This document shows positions 1 to 9,907 of a stretch of DNA of 64,000 bases, piece by piece; the stretch's first letter is position 1, and every line of letters begins with the position of its first letter. This DNA is from Streptococcus infantis (lineage in GTDB: Bacteria; Bacillota; Bacilli; Lactobacillales; Streptococcaceae). The stretch is taken from contig NZ_JYOV01000019.1 in assembly GCF_000963255.1 (NCBI RefSeq), positions 1-64,000 on the forward strand, written 5' to 3'. The notes beneath the pieces are model-generated. The model searched no databases and was not told where the DNA came from. It worked only from the letters and a program-made list of their open reading frames with translations. The translations under genes and the position numbers were made by a program.

Positions 1-1512
1 CAATGTCATTAAGTTAAGAAATTCAAATACAATTCTGTATTTGGGTTTCTTTTTTTATGTGCTAAACTGATAGTTAAGGAGGTACTTCCTATGATAAAAC
101 AGATAAAAGCCCACTTGAATAAGAGTATTCAGAGTATCCTTGGTCAAAAAGTTGAGCTCGTCAAACAAGATGAACAGGCCTTTACTCGTAAAAGAAGGTT
201 ATCACTAGAAACCATGATTCGTACCATTCTGGGAATGGGAGGAAAATCACTGTCAAAAGAATTACTAGATGCTAGACTGACAGTTTCAAATTCAGCCTTT
301 GTTCAAAGACGCTATCAGATAAAACCTGAGGCTTTCTATACCTTATTTAAAGAATTTACAGCACCTATTCCACTTAACACCAATCTTCCGATATTCGCTG
401 CAGATGGGAGTGATATCTGTATTCCTCGAAATCCCATGGATACAGAAACCTCTATCCAAACCCAAACGGATGTTAAATCCTATAATCTCATACACATAAA
501 TGCCCTATACGACTTGACGACTGGAGTGTATAGAGATGTTTCTATTCAAGACAAACATACGCAACATGAGCGCTTAGCTCTGATTCAGATGATGAAGGCT
601 TCTCCCTTTCGAGAAAGCTCTTGTTATCATGGATAGAGGCTATGAAAGTTACAATCTCATGGCTCATTTTCAAGAAAAAGGATGGCTTTATATCATCCGA
701 ATTCGAGATGGAAAACAATCCATGCGTTCCTCCTTCAACTTGCCAAATACAGAGTGTTTTGATCAAAACTTTTCTCTAAAATTATCACGAAAGCAAACCA
801 ATCAGCTCAAAAAACTTTATCGTGATTTCCCCAATGACTATCATTTTATTCCACACAATTCTACTTTTGATTTTCTTCCAGAAACAAGTCAAAAACATGA
901 CCCTGTTGAACTATACCAACTTCCTTTTCGTTTGGTGCGTTTAGAAGCGGAAGAAGGAAAATACGAAACTTTGGTGACAAATACAGACTATTCAGTCCAA
1001 CAATTAAAAAATCTCTACGCCAGCAGATGGGGCATAGAGACTAGTTTTCGTGACCTGAAATACAGTATTGGCTTGGTCAATTTTCATGCCAAAAAGAAGG
1101 AAGGGATTCTCCAAGAAATCTTTGCCCGATTTACAAATTTTAACTTTTGTCGTTGGGTAACCTCGCAAGTTGCCATCGACAGTAGTCACAAAAAACAAAG
1201 ATATAAAGTGTGTTTCTCAGATGCGACTTATGCCTGCCGTTTGTTTTTTAACGGTTCCCTTTCTTCTCTCCAGTTGAAAAACTACCTCAAGAAACAGTTA
1301 TCTATTATTCGACCGAATCGAAAATATCCAAGAAAAATAAAGGCCCAATCGGTAATTGATTTCATCTATAGAGTAACATAAATCTCAAAAAATAGGGTGA
1401 AAAAACCTTTATTTGTTATGCAAAAAAAATAGAAGATAGGATAGAGAATCACTTTGATGATCTCAATCCTATCTCCTATTCAAATAGTTAGATTACTAAC
1501 TTAATGACATTG
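1..1512 (+). mobile_element. IS4-family insertion sequence, frameshifted transposase
   Basis: The element is bounded by near-perfect terminal inverted repeats: the first 16 bases (CAATGTCATTAAGTTA) recur in reverse complement at 1497-1512. It carries one transposase reading frame. A hairpin with GATAGGAT/ATCCTATC arms lies at about 1434-1473, between the transposase stop and the right end. The target duplication cannot be seen because the left end coincides with the window edge. The right end lies 19 bp downstream of the dtd stop codon, so the element sits at the 3' end of the rel-dtd unit. Family assignment rests on the Y-x2-R-x3-E-x6-K signature of the transposase. Confidence 0.85.
91..1381 (+). 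pseudogene. IS4-family DDE transposase, broken by a frameshift
   Basis: Two overlapping frames (91-636 and 629-1381) together make one transposase of about 430 residues. The first half carries the first catalytic region (FAADGSDI). The second carries MDRGYES and the YREK signature (YASRWGIETSFRDLK) of IS4 transposases. The reading frame shifts by +1 near 609-620, in CCCTTTCGAGAAAGC; deleting one T there would restore a continuous EKALVIMDRGY reading. An AAGGAGGT ribosome binding site precedes the ATG at 91. IS4 members normally use a single ORF, so an inactivating frameshift is more likely than programmed frameshifting, but a sequencing error cannot be excluded. Confidence 0.8.
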
Positions 1513-1531
1513 GCCCGCGAGCTTGGTTTTT

Positions 1532-1975
1532 TTATCTATTTTTGGTGTCAAGAATGATGGTTACTGGGCCATCATTGACCAGTTCCACCTGCATATCTGC
1601 TCCAAAGACTCCTGTCTCAACAGGAACTTCCTTGGCTAGTTCTTGGTTAAATTCTTGATAGAAAGCTTCCGCCATATCCGGTTTAGCAGCGCCTGTAAAG
1701 GCTGGACGATTTCCCTTCTTGGTATCGGCAAACAAAGTAAACTGAGAGATGGAGAGGATTTGACCTTGGATATCCTTAACCGATAGGTTCATCTTGCCTT
1801 CAGCATCTGAGAAAATTCGCATATTGACAAGCTTTCTCACTGCATAATCCAAATCTTCTTTTCGATCCTCAGGTCCAACACCTACTAAGAGTAAGAGCCC
1901 CTGCTGGATTTTCCCATATACTTGCCCCTCAATAGAAACTTGAGCTGTCTTGACACGCTGAACGACAATTTTCAT
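1532..1975 (-). CDS. dtd: D-aminoacyl-tRNA deacylase
   Basis: Hydrolyses D-aminoacyl-tRNAs (D-Tyr and others) and mischarged Gly-tRNA(Ala), recycling tRNA in the cytosol. The 147-residue product has the full family length. It begins MKIVVQRV, contains the conserved SQFTLFADT motif around residue 78 and ends with the [10 protein letters not shown] motif, both of which line the active site of DTD proteins. It follows rel by 30 bp on the same strand, the usual rel-dtd arrangement in Firmicutes, so the two are probably co-transcribed. An IS4-type element sits immediately downstream. Confidence 0.96.
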   Translation of the reverse strand: MKIVVQRVKTAQVSIEGQVYGKIQQGLLLLVGVGPEDRKEDLDYAVRKLVNMRIFSDAEGKMNLSVKDIQGQILSISQFTLFADTKKGNRPAFTGAAKPDMAEAFYQEFNQELAKEVPVETGVFGADMQVELVNDGPVTIILDTKNR

Positions 1976-2005
1976 AGCAATCCTTTCTGATTATATCAAG
2001 CCAAC

Positions 2006-4222
2006 TTAACCATTGGTACGTTTAACCGAGTAGACTTCTGGTACACTCTTAATCTTATCAACCACGGTGGTCAGCATCGAAAGGTTTGAAATTCCAAAAG
2101 AAACATGAATATTGGCAAATTTCATATCCTTGGTTGGTTGGGCATTAACTGTTGAGATATTTTTAGTTGTATTTGATAAGACTTGCAAGATATCATTCAA
2201 TAGACCAGAACGGTTGAGCCCGTAGATATCGATGTGAGCCATATACTCCTTACTTGAGAATTGGTCTTCCCATTCAACATCGAGTAGACGTTGTTCGTAA
2301 TTTTCCTGTGAACGAAGGTTCATACAGTCCACACGGTGGATGGCAACTCCACGTCCTTTGGTAATATAGCCGACGATATCATCACCTGGAACAGGATTAC
2401 AACATTTGGCAATCCGGATCAAGAGACCAGAAGCACCTTGGATGACTACTCCACCCTCATGCTTAACCTTAAGCGTGTCCTTGTTCTCCACTTTAACTTC
2501 GCCACCCTTGACCAATTCTTCAGCTTCTGCCTTAGCCTTGGCACGCTCTTCTTCACGACGTTCTTTCTCTGTCAAACGGTTAAAGACAGTAATAGCTCCG
2601 ATTTCTCCAAAACCAATCGCAGCAAATAGCGCTTCTTCTGTCTTGTAGCTGGTTTTTTGAAGGACTTCATCCATGTGGCGTTTGTCCATAAATTTATTGG
2701 CCACATAGCCATTTTCTTGGAGCTGACTAATCAGCAATTCACGGCCTTTATTGATGGACAATTCTTTGTCTTGGTTCTTAAAGAACTGACGAATTTTATT
2801 GCGTGCCTTGCTGGTCTTGACCATATTGAGCCAGTCACGGCTTGGTCCAAATGAATTCGGATTGGTGATGATTTCAACCTGGTCACCCGTTTTTAACTTG
2901 GTCGTCAAAGGAACCATGCGACCATTAACCTTGGCACCAGTCGCTTTTTCCCCAATCTTTGTATGAATTTCATAAGCAAAGTCAATCGGACCTGAATCTT
3001 TTGGAAGTGAACGAACCGCTCCATCTGGAGTAAAGACATAAATCTCCTCAGCCAGATAGTTTTCCTTGACAGTATCCACAAATTCCTTGGCATCATCCGC
3101 CTGGTCTTGGAGTTCCATCATCTCCTTGATCCAGTTCATTCCAATAGCAGATTCCTTGCTATTAACTTGCCCCTTGATTCCTTTTTTATAAGCCCAGTGA
3201 GCCGCAACCCCGTACTCAGCAACCTCGTGCATCTCCTTAGTACGAATCTGGAACTCAATCGGCCCTTTTGGACCATAAACGGTCGTATGGATAGACTGGT
3301 AACCATTGGCCTTACGATTGGCAATATAGTCTTTAAAACGTCCCGGCATTGGTTTCCATAGCTCATGAACGTAACCTAACATCGCATAGACATCACTCTG
3401 AGTGTCTAGAATACAACGAATGGCAATCAGGTCATAGATCTCTTCAAAGCGTTTTTTCTTATCCTGCATCTTGCGATAGATAGAGTAGATATGCTTTGGA
3501 CGGCCGTAGATTTTTCCTGTAAGATGGCGCTCAGATGAGTATTCCTCGAGTTTCGTCACAACTTCATCGACCAAGGCTTCACGCTCTTGACGTTTTTCCT
3601 TCATCATGTGACTAATCTTGTAAAATTCAGTTGGATTGAGATAGCGGAAAGAGAGATCTTCCAGTTCCCACTTCACACTTGAAATCCCCAAACGGTGAGC
3701 AAGTGGCGCATAGATTTCCATGGTTTCTCTGGAAATACGCTCCTGCTTGTCCTTACGAAGATGCTTGAGGGTGCGCATATTGTGTAGGCGGTCAGAGAGT
3801 TTGACCAAGATAACACGGATATCCTCTGACATAGCCATGAGCATCTTGCGATGATTCTCAGCCAGCTGCTCCTCGATAGACTTATACTCAACCTTACCAA
3901 GCTTGGTAACACCATCTACAATCACTCGAACATCGTGACCAAATTCGCGTTCTAAGTCATCTAAAGTAGCATCTGTGTCTTCTACCACGTCATGCAAAAA
4001 ACCACAAGCAACAGTGACAGCATCTAGCTTGAGTTTAGCCAAGATACCTGCTACCTGAATAGGGTGGATAATGTAAGGCTCACCTGATTTACGATATTGG
4101 CCACTATGGCATTCTACAGCGTAAACCAAGGCCTTGTGTACAAAAGCCACATCTTCTTTCGATAAATATTTTTGCGTTAAAGCGACAACTTCATCGCCTG
4201 AATAAATTACTTCTTTCGGCAT
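2006..4222 (-). CDS. relA: Bifunctional (p)ppGpp synthetase/hydrolase Rel
   Basis: Long RSH enzyme that makes (p)ppGpp from ATP and GTP/GDP on amino-acid starvation and degrades it again, setting the stringent response. The 738 residues run in the standard order: HD hydrolase domain (CGFLHDVVEDTD, about 73-84), synthetase domain with DRLHNMRTL and YQSIHTTVYGP, TGS domain (VFTPDG, about 395-450), and a C-terminal ACT domain (last 75 residues). The intact HD histidine and aspartates argue that both activities are present. GGAGAG precedes the ATG at 4222. Known as relA or rel in streptococci. Confidence 0.97.
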   Translation of the reverse strand: MPKEVIYSGDEVVALTQKYLSKEDVAFVHKALVYAVECHSGQYRKSGEPYIIHPIQVAGILAKLKLDAVTVACGFLHDVVEDTDATLDDLEREFGHDVRVIVDGVTKLGKVEYKSIEEQLAENHRKMLMAMSEDIRVILVKLSDRLHNMRTLKHLRKDKQERISRETMEIYAPLAHRLGISSVKWELEDLSFRYLNPTEFYKISHMMKEKRQEREALVDEVVTKLEEYSSERHLTGKIYGRPKHIYSIYRKMQDKKKRFEEIYDLIAIRCILDTQSDVYAMLGYVHELWKPMPGRFKDYIANRKANGYQSIHTTVYGPKGPIEFQIRTKEMHEVAEYGVAAHWAYKKGIKGQVNSKESAIGMNWIKEMMELQDQADDAKEFVDTVKENYLAEEIYVFTPDGAVRSLPKDSGPIDFAYEIHTKIGEKATGAKVNGRMVPLTTKLKTGDQVEIITNPNSFGPSRDWLNMVKTSKARNKIRQFFKNQDKELSINKGRELLISQLQENGYVANKFMDKRHMDEVLQKTSYKTEEALFAAIGFGEIGAITVFNRLTEKERREEERAKAKAEAEELVKGGEVKVENKDTLKVKHEGGVVIQGASGLLIRIAKCCNPVPGDDIVGYITKGRGVAIHRVDCMNLRSQENYEQRLLDVEWEDQFSSKEYMAHIDIYGLNRSGLLNDILQVLSNTTKNISTVNAQPTKDMKFANIHVSFGISNLSMLTTVVDKIKSVPEVYSVKRTNG

Positions 4223-4313
4223 GCATACTCTCCAATTCTTCCTACCATTTTAACACTTTTTTGAGGATATGAAAACTAGTAAAGCCCATTCTGTAAGAGT
4301 TTGCTAAACTTGA

Positions 4314-4346
4314 TAAAAAAACACTACTAGAAAAACTCTAGTAGTG
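4314..4346 (-). terminator. Rho-independent terminator after msmK
   Basis: Perfect 9-bp stem CACTACTAG/CTAGTAGTG (4322-4330 with 4338-4346) and, in the minus orientation, a following run of seven Ts. It lies 20 bp beyond the msmK stop codon and separates msmK from rel. Confidence 0.9.
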
Positions 4347-4366
4347 CTCATTGATTAAAATCTATC

Positions 4367-5497
4367 TTAGTAAACTGTTCTTTCAGTTTCTACGTCGAAG
4401 AAGTGTGCTTTGTTCAAGTCAAATCCAAGCTCAACTGTTGCACCTGCTTGCAAGTAGTCACGAGCGTCAACTTTTGCAACGAACTCATCTTTACCAACTT
4501 GGCAGTATAGGTGAGATTCTGAACCGAGCAATTCTGATACAGAGATTGTTGCTTTCACAACTGATTCTGGGAATGTTTCAAGGAAAGCAGGTTCAGCATT
4601 TACGTCTTCTGGACGGATACCGAAGATCAATTCTTTACCTTCGTAACCTTTTTCACGAAGAACTTTCAAAGCACCTTCTGGAACTTTCAAGTTAAAGCCG
4701 TCAGCAACAATGCGGTCACCGTTCAATTTAACGTTGATGAAGTTCATAGCTGGGCTTCCGATGAATCCTGCTACGAATTTGTTAACTGGGTTTTTGTAAA
4801 CTTCTTGAGGAGTACCGATTTGTTCAACACGTCCGATAGTACCTGTACCAGCAGGGTTTTTAGTTGCTGACATGATAACGATACGGTCTGCAAGTGTCAT
4901 CGCTTCTGTTTGGTCGTGAGTTACGTAGATAGTTGTAGCTCCGATACGACGGTGGATTTTAGCGATTTCAGCACGCATTGATACACGAAGTTTTGCATCC
5001 AAGTTTGACAAAGGTTCGTCCATCAAGAATACTTTTGCATCACGGACGATCGCACGACCCATGGCAACACGTTGACGTTGACCACCTGAAAGGTCAGCTG
5101 GTTTACGATCCAAGAATTCTTTCAAACCAAGAATTTCAGCTGCTTCTTGTACACGTTTGTCAATGTCTTCTTTGCTGTATTTACGCAATTTCAAACCAAA
5201 AGCCATGTTATCGTATACAGTCATGTGTGGGTAAAGAGCGTAGTTTTGGAATACCATGGCGATGTCACGGTCTTTTGGAGCTACGTCATTGACAACCACG
5301 CCATCGATAGATGCAGTACCTTCTGTGATGTCTTCAAGACCTGCAATCATACGAAGAGTAGTTGATTTACCACATCCTGAAGGTCCTACGAAAACGATGA
5401 ACTCTTTGTCTTTAATGTTCAAGTTGAAATCTTCAACTGAATAGTGTTCGCTATTTGGATATTTTTTGTAAATATTTTTAAGATTTAATTCTACCAT
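4367..5497 (-). CDS. msmK: Multiple-sugar ABC transporter ATPase MsmK
   Basis: Cytosolic ATP-hydrolysing subunit that in pneumococci is shared by several carbohydrate importers (raffinose, maltodextrin, sialic acid and others). It has 376 residues: an ABC domain with Walker [11 protein letters not shown] (38-47), signature LSGGQRQR and Walker [13 protein letters not shown], followed by a C-terminal TOBE/MalK-type regulatory region (IRPEDV). No permease or binding-protein genes lie nearby, which fits an orphan, shared ATPase. The promoter region contains a possible CcpA site, and a strong terminator follows the gene. Confidence 0.95.
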   Translation of the reverse strand: MVELNLKNIYKKYPNSEHYSVEDFNLNIKDKEFIVFVGPSGCGKSTTLRMIAGLEDITEGTASIDGVVVNDVAPKDRDIAMVFQNYALYPHMTVYDNMAFGLKLRKYSKEDIDKRVQEAAEILGLKEFLDRKPADLSGGQRQRVAMGRAIVRDAKVFLMDEPLSNLDAKLRVSMRAEIAKIHRRIGATTIYVTHDQTEAMTLADRIVIMSATKNPAGTGTIGRVEQIGTPQEVYKNPVNKFVAGFIGSPAMNFINVKLNGDRIVADGFNLKVPEGALKVLREKGYEGKELIFGIRPEDVNAEPAFLETFPESVVKATISVSELLGSESHLYCQVGKDEFVAKVDARDYLQAGATVELGFDLNKAHFFDVETERTVY

Positions 5498-5530
5498 TTC
5501 GGTGAACTCCTTTTGTCATTTGATAGTTTT

Positions 5531-5558
5531 ATTATAGATGAAAACGCTTTACATTTCT
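5531..5558 (-). promoter_or_regulatory. msmK promoter with cre-like (CcpA) site
   Basis: On the minus strand a TATAAT -10 box (5531-5536) is preceded, 17 bp upstream, by a weak TAGAAA -35 (5554-5559). Between them lies TGTAAAGCGTTTTCA (5539-5553), with the half-sites TGTAAA and TTTTCA of a catabolite response element but one base longer than the 14-bp consensus. A repressor bound here would block the promoter directly. Carbon-catabolite control is inferred. Confidence 0.55.
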
Positions 5559-5571
5559 ATGGCAAGGTGAC

Positions 5572-5612
5572 CAAAAAAATAAAAAAGTTCTGTGCAACTT
5601 GCACAAAACTTT
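5572..5612 (-). terminator. Terminator after the PucR-like regulator
   Basis: Hairpin with TGTGCAA/TTGCACA arms (5591-5605) extended by AAAGTT/AACTTT, followed on the minus strand by a T-rich run (TTTTTTATTTTTTT). The upper arm overlaps the stop codon of the gene at 5611. Confidence 0.88.
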
Positions 5613-6480
5613 AGATTATATCTGGTAAAATCAACTGATAACACAAGGTCAAATCAGTCAATTCTTTCAACTGCAGTCCTGTCAGTTCTTCCCACTTATC
5701 AATCTTGTATTGGAGAGAATTGCGATGCAAATACAGTTGCTGAGCTGTCTTCGTAAGGACAGCACTATTTTCCCACAGTGAAAGGATGATTTCCTGAATC
5801 TGATCCTGGTCTACAATCATCTGATGCAGATATTCCTTGATAACTAGGAGATCCACGATTCTTTCACCCATACTCCACAGATAGAGTTGAGAAAAAGTAT
5901 GAAACCCTTGATGCCCTTGTCGCCACCAGTTTTTGAACAAATCCCGTTCTGCTTTGATGAGATCTGACAGAGCCTGATATCCTGTCTGTGACCAGACCTG
6001 ACCTAACATGATGGATAAACGTACTCCAAAGTCATATTCTACAGCTTCCAAGGTATCCATCAAGATAGAGCGAACGGATGTGTACTTATCCTGTTGGAGA
6101 ACAAAAATGTAATCCTGCGCTCCCACCTGAAGCACTGTTTGACAATTTGGAAAGAGGGTTCCCATCATCTCTAACCAAGACGTTAAATTTTCCTGTTGAA
6201 AATAAGATAGGTGACAATAGACAAGCTGCAATTTTTTAAAGTTTTGCGGTGCCTGTCCTTTGCCTTCAATGAGATAACTATACCAGGGATTGAGGGAAAT
6301 GGTTTGCTCCTGTTTGGTTAAGAGAGCCACCAGTTGTTTTTCACGCTCGCTAAGACTAGCCTCCTCAAGCAAAAGCCACTGATAATTTGACAGAGGTAGA
6401 CTTAGATAACCCTCTTTATCAACTGGCTGATCTAAGATTTTACCATCAGGAAACCAATCCAGTAGTTCTTTTGCAATCAT
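5611..6480 (-). CDS. PucR/CdaR-type helix-turn-helix regulator
   Basis: Probable transcription factor of 289 residues. The C-terminal 50 residues (KTAQQLYLHRNSLQYKIDKW) match the HTH found at the end of PucR/CdaR-family regulators. The rest shows no recognisable sensor domain and no membrane segment. I start it at MIAKELLDW (6480), just after the mrnC stop, with GGAGGG as ribosome binding site; a longer frame exists upstream but overlaps mrnC. It stands between mrnC and msmK, so msmK is an obvious candidate target, but nothing in the sequence proves this. Ligand unknown. Confidence 0.75.
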   Translation of the reverse strand: MIAKELLDWFPDGKILDQPVDKEGYLSLPLSNYQWLLLEEASLSEREKQLVALLTKQEQTISLNPWYSYLIEGKGQAPQNFKKLQLVYCHLSYFQQENLTSWLEMMGTLFPNCQTVLQVGAQDYIFVLQQDKYTSVRSILMDTLEAVEYDFGVRLSIMLGQVWSQTGYQALSDLIKAERDLFKNWWRQGHQGFHTFSQLYLWSMGERIVDLLVIKEYLHQMIVDQDQIQEIILSLWENSAVLTKTAQQLYLHRNSLQYKIDKWEELTGLQLKELTDLTLCYQLILPDII

Positions 6481-6482
6481 TC

Positions 6483-6869
6483 CTAGCCCTCCACTTTTTG
6501 GATGCACCAAGAAATCAAGGTTTCTAGGCGTTCCACATTTTCAGTCATATGAAGATAGCCCATGACCGCTTCAAAACCAGTAGACATACGGTAGGTTACC
6601 ACATCCGCATTCTTAGCCTTGGTATGGCTGTTGGTGTTGCGACCCCGTTTATAGATTTCTTCTTCTTTTTCCGTTAGGACTTCTTCTTCCAGCATGAGGG
6701 AAATCAAGTGTGCCTGAGCCTTGGCCGACACATACTTAGTGGCTTCTTGGTGGAGTTTATTGGGTTTGGTCATGCCTTTGAGAATGAGATGGCGGCGAAT
6801 ATACATAGAATACACCGCATCCCCTTCAAAAGCTAGCGCAATCCCATTAATGAGATTGACATCAATCAC
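6483..6869 (-). CDS. mrnC: Mini-ribonuclease 3
   Basis: RNase III-like endonuclease lacking the dsRNA-binding domain; in Bacillus MrnC matures 23S rRNA ends. The 128-residue protein is of the usual size, with the RNase III signature region [17 protein letters not shown] at about 12-28 and the second acidic region [12 protein letters not shown]. It overlaps the end of cysS by 8 bp, the conserved cysS-mrnC pairing of Firmicutes, so translation is probably coupled. Confidence 0.93.
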   Translation of the reverse strand: MIDVNLINGIALAFEGDAVYSMYIRRHLILKGMTKPNKLHQEATKYVSAKAQAHLISLMLEEEVLTEKEEEIYKRGRNTNSHTKAKNADVVTYRMSTGFEAVMGYLHMTENVERLETLISWCIQKVEG

Positions 6870-8205
6870 GTGTCCACCTCACTCCATCCTTGGTGTCAAG
6901 TAGCTTAATCCCTTGCTCAGCTAGTTGGTCACGGATTTGGTCAGCAGTCGCAAAGTCACGATTGGCACGCGCTTCTTGGCGTTTTTGGATCAAGGCTTCA
7001 ATCTCTTCATCCAAAACTTCCTCGACAAAGACAATACCAAAGACCTCTAACATAGCTGCAAGAGCTTCCTTAACAACCGTATCATAGTTTCCTGAGTTGA
7101 TCCATTTAGCCATTTCAAAGACAACTGTGATTCCGTTAGCTGTATTGAAATCCTCATCCATAGCAGCTACAAACTTATCTTTAAATGCCTGTAACTCCTG
7201 AGCATCTACTGTCCCAGTAAATGGTTGTTCATAGGTGTTCTTCAAATACTTGAGATTTGTCTCCGCATCACGCACTGCTTTTTCCGTAAAATTGATAGGC
7301 TTACGGTAGTGCTGAGTCGCAAAGAAGAAACGCAATACTTGACCATCAATGGTCTTGAGGGCATCATGTACCGTAATGAAGTTACCCAAAGACTTAGACA
7401 TCTTGACATTGTCGATATTGACAAAACCATTGTGCATCCAGTAGTTGGCAAAGGTCTTGCCTGTTTTAGCTTCAGACTGGGCAATCTCGTTAGTATGGTG
7501 AGGAAACTCAAGGTCAGCTCCACCACCGTGAATATCGATGGTATCACCCAAAATTTCCGTTGACATGACCGAACACTCGATATGCCAGCCTGGACGACCA
7601 GGTCCCCAAGGACTGTCCCAAGAAATCTCACCTGGTTTGGCAGATTTCCAGAGGGCAAAGTCCACAGGATTTTCCTTACGAGCTGTTTCTTCATCCGTTC
7701 GACCTGAAGCACCTAGTTCCAAGTCTTCCAAGGTTTTATTGGCCAACTTAGCATAGTTGTGGGATTTTTCTACACGGAAATAGACATCCCCTTGACTCTC
7801 ATAAGCATAACCTTTTTCAATCAAATCAGCAACAAAACGAATAATATCATCCATAAACTCGACTACACGAGGATGACGAGTCGCAGGCTTCACCCCCAAA
7901 GCCGTCACGTCCTCACGAAAGGCAGCAATGTACTTGTCCGCTACTTCCTGAGGTGTGATGCCTTCTTCCTTGGCACGGTTGATAATCTTGTCATCTACAT
8001 CGGTAAAGTTGGAAATGTAGGCAACCTCATAACCACGATACTCAAAGTAGCGACGAATGGTATCGAAGGCTACTGTTGAACGGGCATTCCCCACGTGGAT
8101 ATAGTTATAAACTGTCGGCCCACAGACATACATCTTAACCTTGCCGTCCTCGATTGGGACAAATTCTCGCAAATCACGAGACATTGTGTCATAGATTTTA
8201 ATCAT
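6862..8205 (-). CDS. cysS: Cysteinyl-tRNA synthetase
   Basis: Charges tRNA(Cys) in the cytosol. I place the start at [12 protein letters not shown] (8205), giving 447 residues, the normal length; the longer frame to 8235 adds ten residues not typical of the family. Visible class I motifs are the HIGH-type YIHVGNARS and the KMSKSLGNF loop; the zinc-site residues CGPTVYN and GWHIECS are also present. Upstream lies a small hairpin (8277-8300), but I see no T-box specifier or AGGGTGG-type sequence. Confidence 0.97.
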   Translation of the reverse strand: MIKIYDTMSRDLREFVPIEDGKVKMYVCGPTVYNYIHVGNARSTVAFDTIRRYFEYRGYEVAYISNFTDVDDKIINRAKEEGITPQEVADKYIAAFREDVTALGVKPATRHPRVVEFMDDIIRFVADLIEKGYAYESQGDVYFRVEKSHNYAKLANKTLEDLELGASGRTDEETARKENPVDFALWKSAKPGEISWDSPWGPGRPGWHIECSVMSTEILGDTIDIHGGGADLEFPHHTNEIAQSEAKTGKTFANYWMHNGFVNIDNVKMSKSLGNFITVHDALKTIDGQVLRFFFATQHYRKPINFTEKAVRDAETNLKYLKNTYEQPFTGTVDAQELQAFKDKFVAAMDEDFNTANGITVVFEMAKWINSGNYDTVVKEALAAMLEVFGIVFVEEVLDEEIEALIQKRQEARANRDFATADQIRDQLAEQGIKLLDTKDGVRWTRD

Positions 8206-8341
8206 AAAATAATAGTCAGGAAAGCTAAAATTCATAAACAGATATTTTCATAACTAACTGTTCAACTAAATTTTAGTCCGATTGCCTGTCACAAATCGGA
8301 TTTCCTTGCTCCTTTCTAAACATAAAAGAAGAATGAAGTAA

Positions 8342-8400
8342 AAAGATGAAGGGAGTCACTACGGAAGTTTTATTTCTATGTTTTCCGTTAGGCTCCCTTC
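8342..8400 (-). terminator. Terminator after the nucleoside phosphorylase
   Basis: Long hairpin with GAAGGGAG/CTCCCTTC arms (8348-8355 with 8393-8400) and an inner CGGAA/TTCCG stem. On the minus strand it is followed by ATCTTTTTACTT. It ends the pnp-cysE-phosphorylase unit and insulates cysS. Confidence 0.78.
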
Positions 8401-8433
8401 CTTTCTTGTTTCAAATTTATCGTAAAGACTAGT

Positions 8434-9195
8434 CTAAACTAACTCTTGAGCAATGACTAGGGCAATCTCAAAGAAAGTCATAGCATCCGCTTTTCTATCC
8501 TCGCGTCTAGCATCCCATTCGTGATTGTGATGGTCGACATAGTCAGCTGTGTAGAAAAATTGATAAACCTTGGCTTGTCGATATTGAGCCCAGGCCATGA
8601 TAGCTGAAGCTTCCATATCTACAACTCTAGCTCCTGCTGCTAGTCTTCGTTTGACTTTAGCAGCTGTCTCACGATAGAAGGCATCTGTGGTCCAAGACTT
8701 TGTTCGAATATGCTCAATACCAGCTTTATCCAAGGCTTTTTCCATAGTTAAGAGTAGAGATCGCTCATAGGCTATTTCATCACTTGCTGGAGCATAGTGA
8801 TAACTAGTACCTTCATCACGTAAAGCCGAGCTTGGTAGGATAATCTTATCTGCTTGAATAGACTGGTCTAGAACTCCGCAAGATCCCAAAACAATAAAGT
8901 TCTTAAATCCTCTTGCTTTGAGTTCTTCTAAGAGTCCAACAACCATTGGAGCACCAATCGTAGCCATAGCAACTGCTACCTTACTCCCATCTTTTTCATA
9001 GATATACCATGGCAGTTTGCCATTTAGATTGGTAAGATAGCCACCTTCGTAGACACCATCTATCTGCTTTACTCGTTCAAGGATTTCTCCATTAAAAGAC
9101 AAGATTATGGTATCACAGATTTCTCCACCACTACGGAGGCTTCGATCAGTTGGCTCGATAACAGCAGGTACATTTTCAAATTCTTCTAATAGCAT
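8434..9195 (-). CDS. Nucleoside phosphorylase family protein
   Basis: Member of the PNP/UDP phosphorylase superfamily, which cleaves nucleosides with phosphate to base and ribose-1-phosphate. Of 253 residues, the diagnostic parts are IGAPMVVGLLEEL, the glycine loop LGSCGVLDQSI and the VVDMEASAI motif that binds the ribose. It is longer than MTA/SAH nucleosidase (about 230) and lacks that enzyme's typical N-terminus, so a uridine- or purine-phosphorylase-like role is more likely; the substrate is not decidable here. It follows cysE and a decayed acetyltransferase fragment. Confidence 0.8.
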   Translation of the reverse strand: MLLEEFENVPAVIEPTDRSLRSGGEICDTIILSFNGEILERVKQIDGVYEGGYLTNLNGKLPWYIYEKDGSKVAVAMATIGAPMVVGLLEELKARGFKNFIVLGSCGVLDQSIQADKIILPSSALRDEGTSYHYAPASDEIAYERSLLLTMEKALDKAGIEHIRTKSWTTDAFYRETAAKVKRRLAAGARVVDMEASAIMAWAQYRQAKVYQFFYTADYVDHHNHEWDARREDRKADAMTFFEIALVIAQELV

Positions 9196-9198
9196 TTA

Positions 9199-9267
9199 TT
9201 ACTCTTTCGCATTCAGATAAACCACTTGGGTTTGTTTGACAAAGCCAATCTTTTCAAACGGACGAAA
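9199..9267 (-). pseudogene. 3' remnant of a GNAT-type acetyltransferase
   Basis: A 22-codon open stretch ending in TAA reads FRPFEKIGFVKQTQ then VVYLNAKE. This looks like the C-terminal beta-strand of a GNAT N-acetyltransferase. In S. pneumoniae, as I recall it, an acetyltransferase gene lies between cysE and cysS. Here only the tail survives, directly after the cysE stop, and the nucleoside phosphorylase follows it. This suggests deletion of most of the gene. Identification rests on a short segment and known gene order. Confidence 0.5.
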
Positions 9268-9274
9268 TCAAATG

Positions 9275-9892
9275 TTAAAGCCCAGACGATCTGTGACTGG
9301 CATCTCTCGCTTGCTCGAGTTTATTGACGTAGTATTCCCGTTTTCCTTCAACTTCATGAATGGTTGGTTCATCCTTTTGCCCATGCACTCGGACAATCTT
9401 GGCTGGAATACCGACAACCGTTACATCGCTAGGAACATCTGCCACAACAACTGCTGCAGCACCGACCTTGGCATTTTCACCGATTTCTACAGGCCCGATA
9501 ACTTGGGCATGTGCAGATATGAGAGCTCCCTTACGCACGGTCGGATGGCGTTTGCCAACATCCTTCCCTGTCCCACCAAGAGTTACCCCGTGGTAGAGAA
9601 GAACCCCTTTTTCAACGATAGCCGTCTCCCCAATCACAAGGCCAGAACCATGGTCGATAAAGACACCTGATTCGATCTGAGCTCCTGGGTGAATCTCAAT
9701 CTGCGTCCAAAAACGCCAAAACTGGCTGTGCATACGAGCTAAGAGCTTAAAGCCATTCTTCCAGAGAAAATGAGAGAGACGGTGGGCAGCCAAGGCTTTT
9801 ACACCAGGATAGGTCAAAAGAACCTCCAAAGTGGTGCGAGCCGCTGGATCATTTTCTTTTACGATATCAATGGTTTCACGCCACCATCCCAT
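9275..9892 (-). CDS. cysE: Serine O-acetyltransferase
   Basis: Transfers acetyl from acetyl-CoA to L-serine, the first step of cysteine synthesis. The 205-residue protein has the N-terminal helical part (TLEVLLTYPGVKALAAHRLSHF) and a C-terminal left-handed beta-helix of hexapeptide repeats (IHPGAQIESGVFIDHGSG, VTLGGTGKDVGKRHPTV). These include the catalytic histidine and the IDHG region of CysE. It starts 15 bp after pnp, so the two are probably co-transcribed, and it is linked to the Cys-tRNA synthetase a little further downstream. Confidence 0.95.
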   Translation of the reverse strand: MGWWRETIDIVKENDPAARTTLEVLLTYPGVKALAAHRLSHFLWKNGFKLLARMHSQFWRFWTQIEIHPGAQIESGVFIDHGSGLVIGETAIVEKGVLLYHGVTLGGTGKDVGKRHPTVRKGALISAHAQVIGPVEIGENAKVGAAAVVVADVPSDVTVVGIPAKIVRVHGQKDEPTIHEVEGKREYYVNKLEQARDASHRSSGL

Positions 9893-9907
9893 ACAATTCT
9901 CCTTTTC

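Noticed and set aside
48..90. Independent promoter for a cargo gene at the IS4 left end
   Set aside because: The sequence is simply the IS leader with the transposase ribosome binding site; no other gene follows.
7242..7712. 156-codon open frame inside cysS on the same strand
   Set aside because: Out-of-frame shadow of cysS; no family resemblance.
8206..8341. Possible T-box upstream of cysS
   Set aside because: There is a small TCCGATT/AATCGGA hairpin, but no AGGGTGG-type antiterminator sequence or specifier loop was seen.
8434..9195. 5'-methylthioadenosine/S-adenosylhomocysteine nucleosidase
   Set aside because: Longer than that enzyme and with a different N-terminus; fits the broader nucleoside phosphorylase group better.
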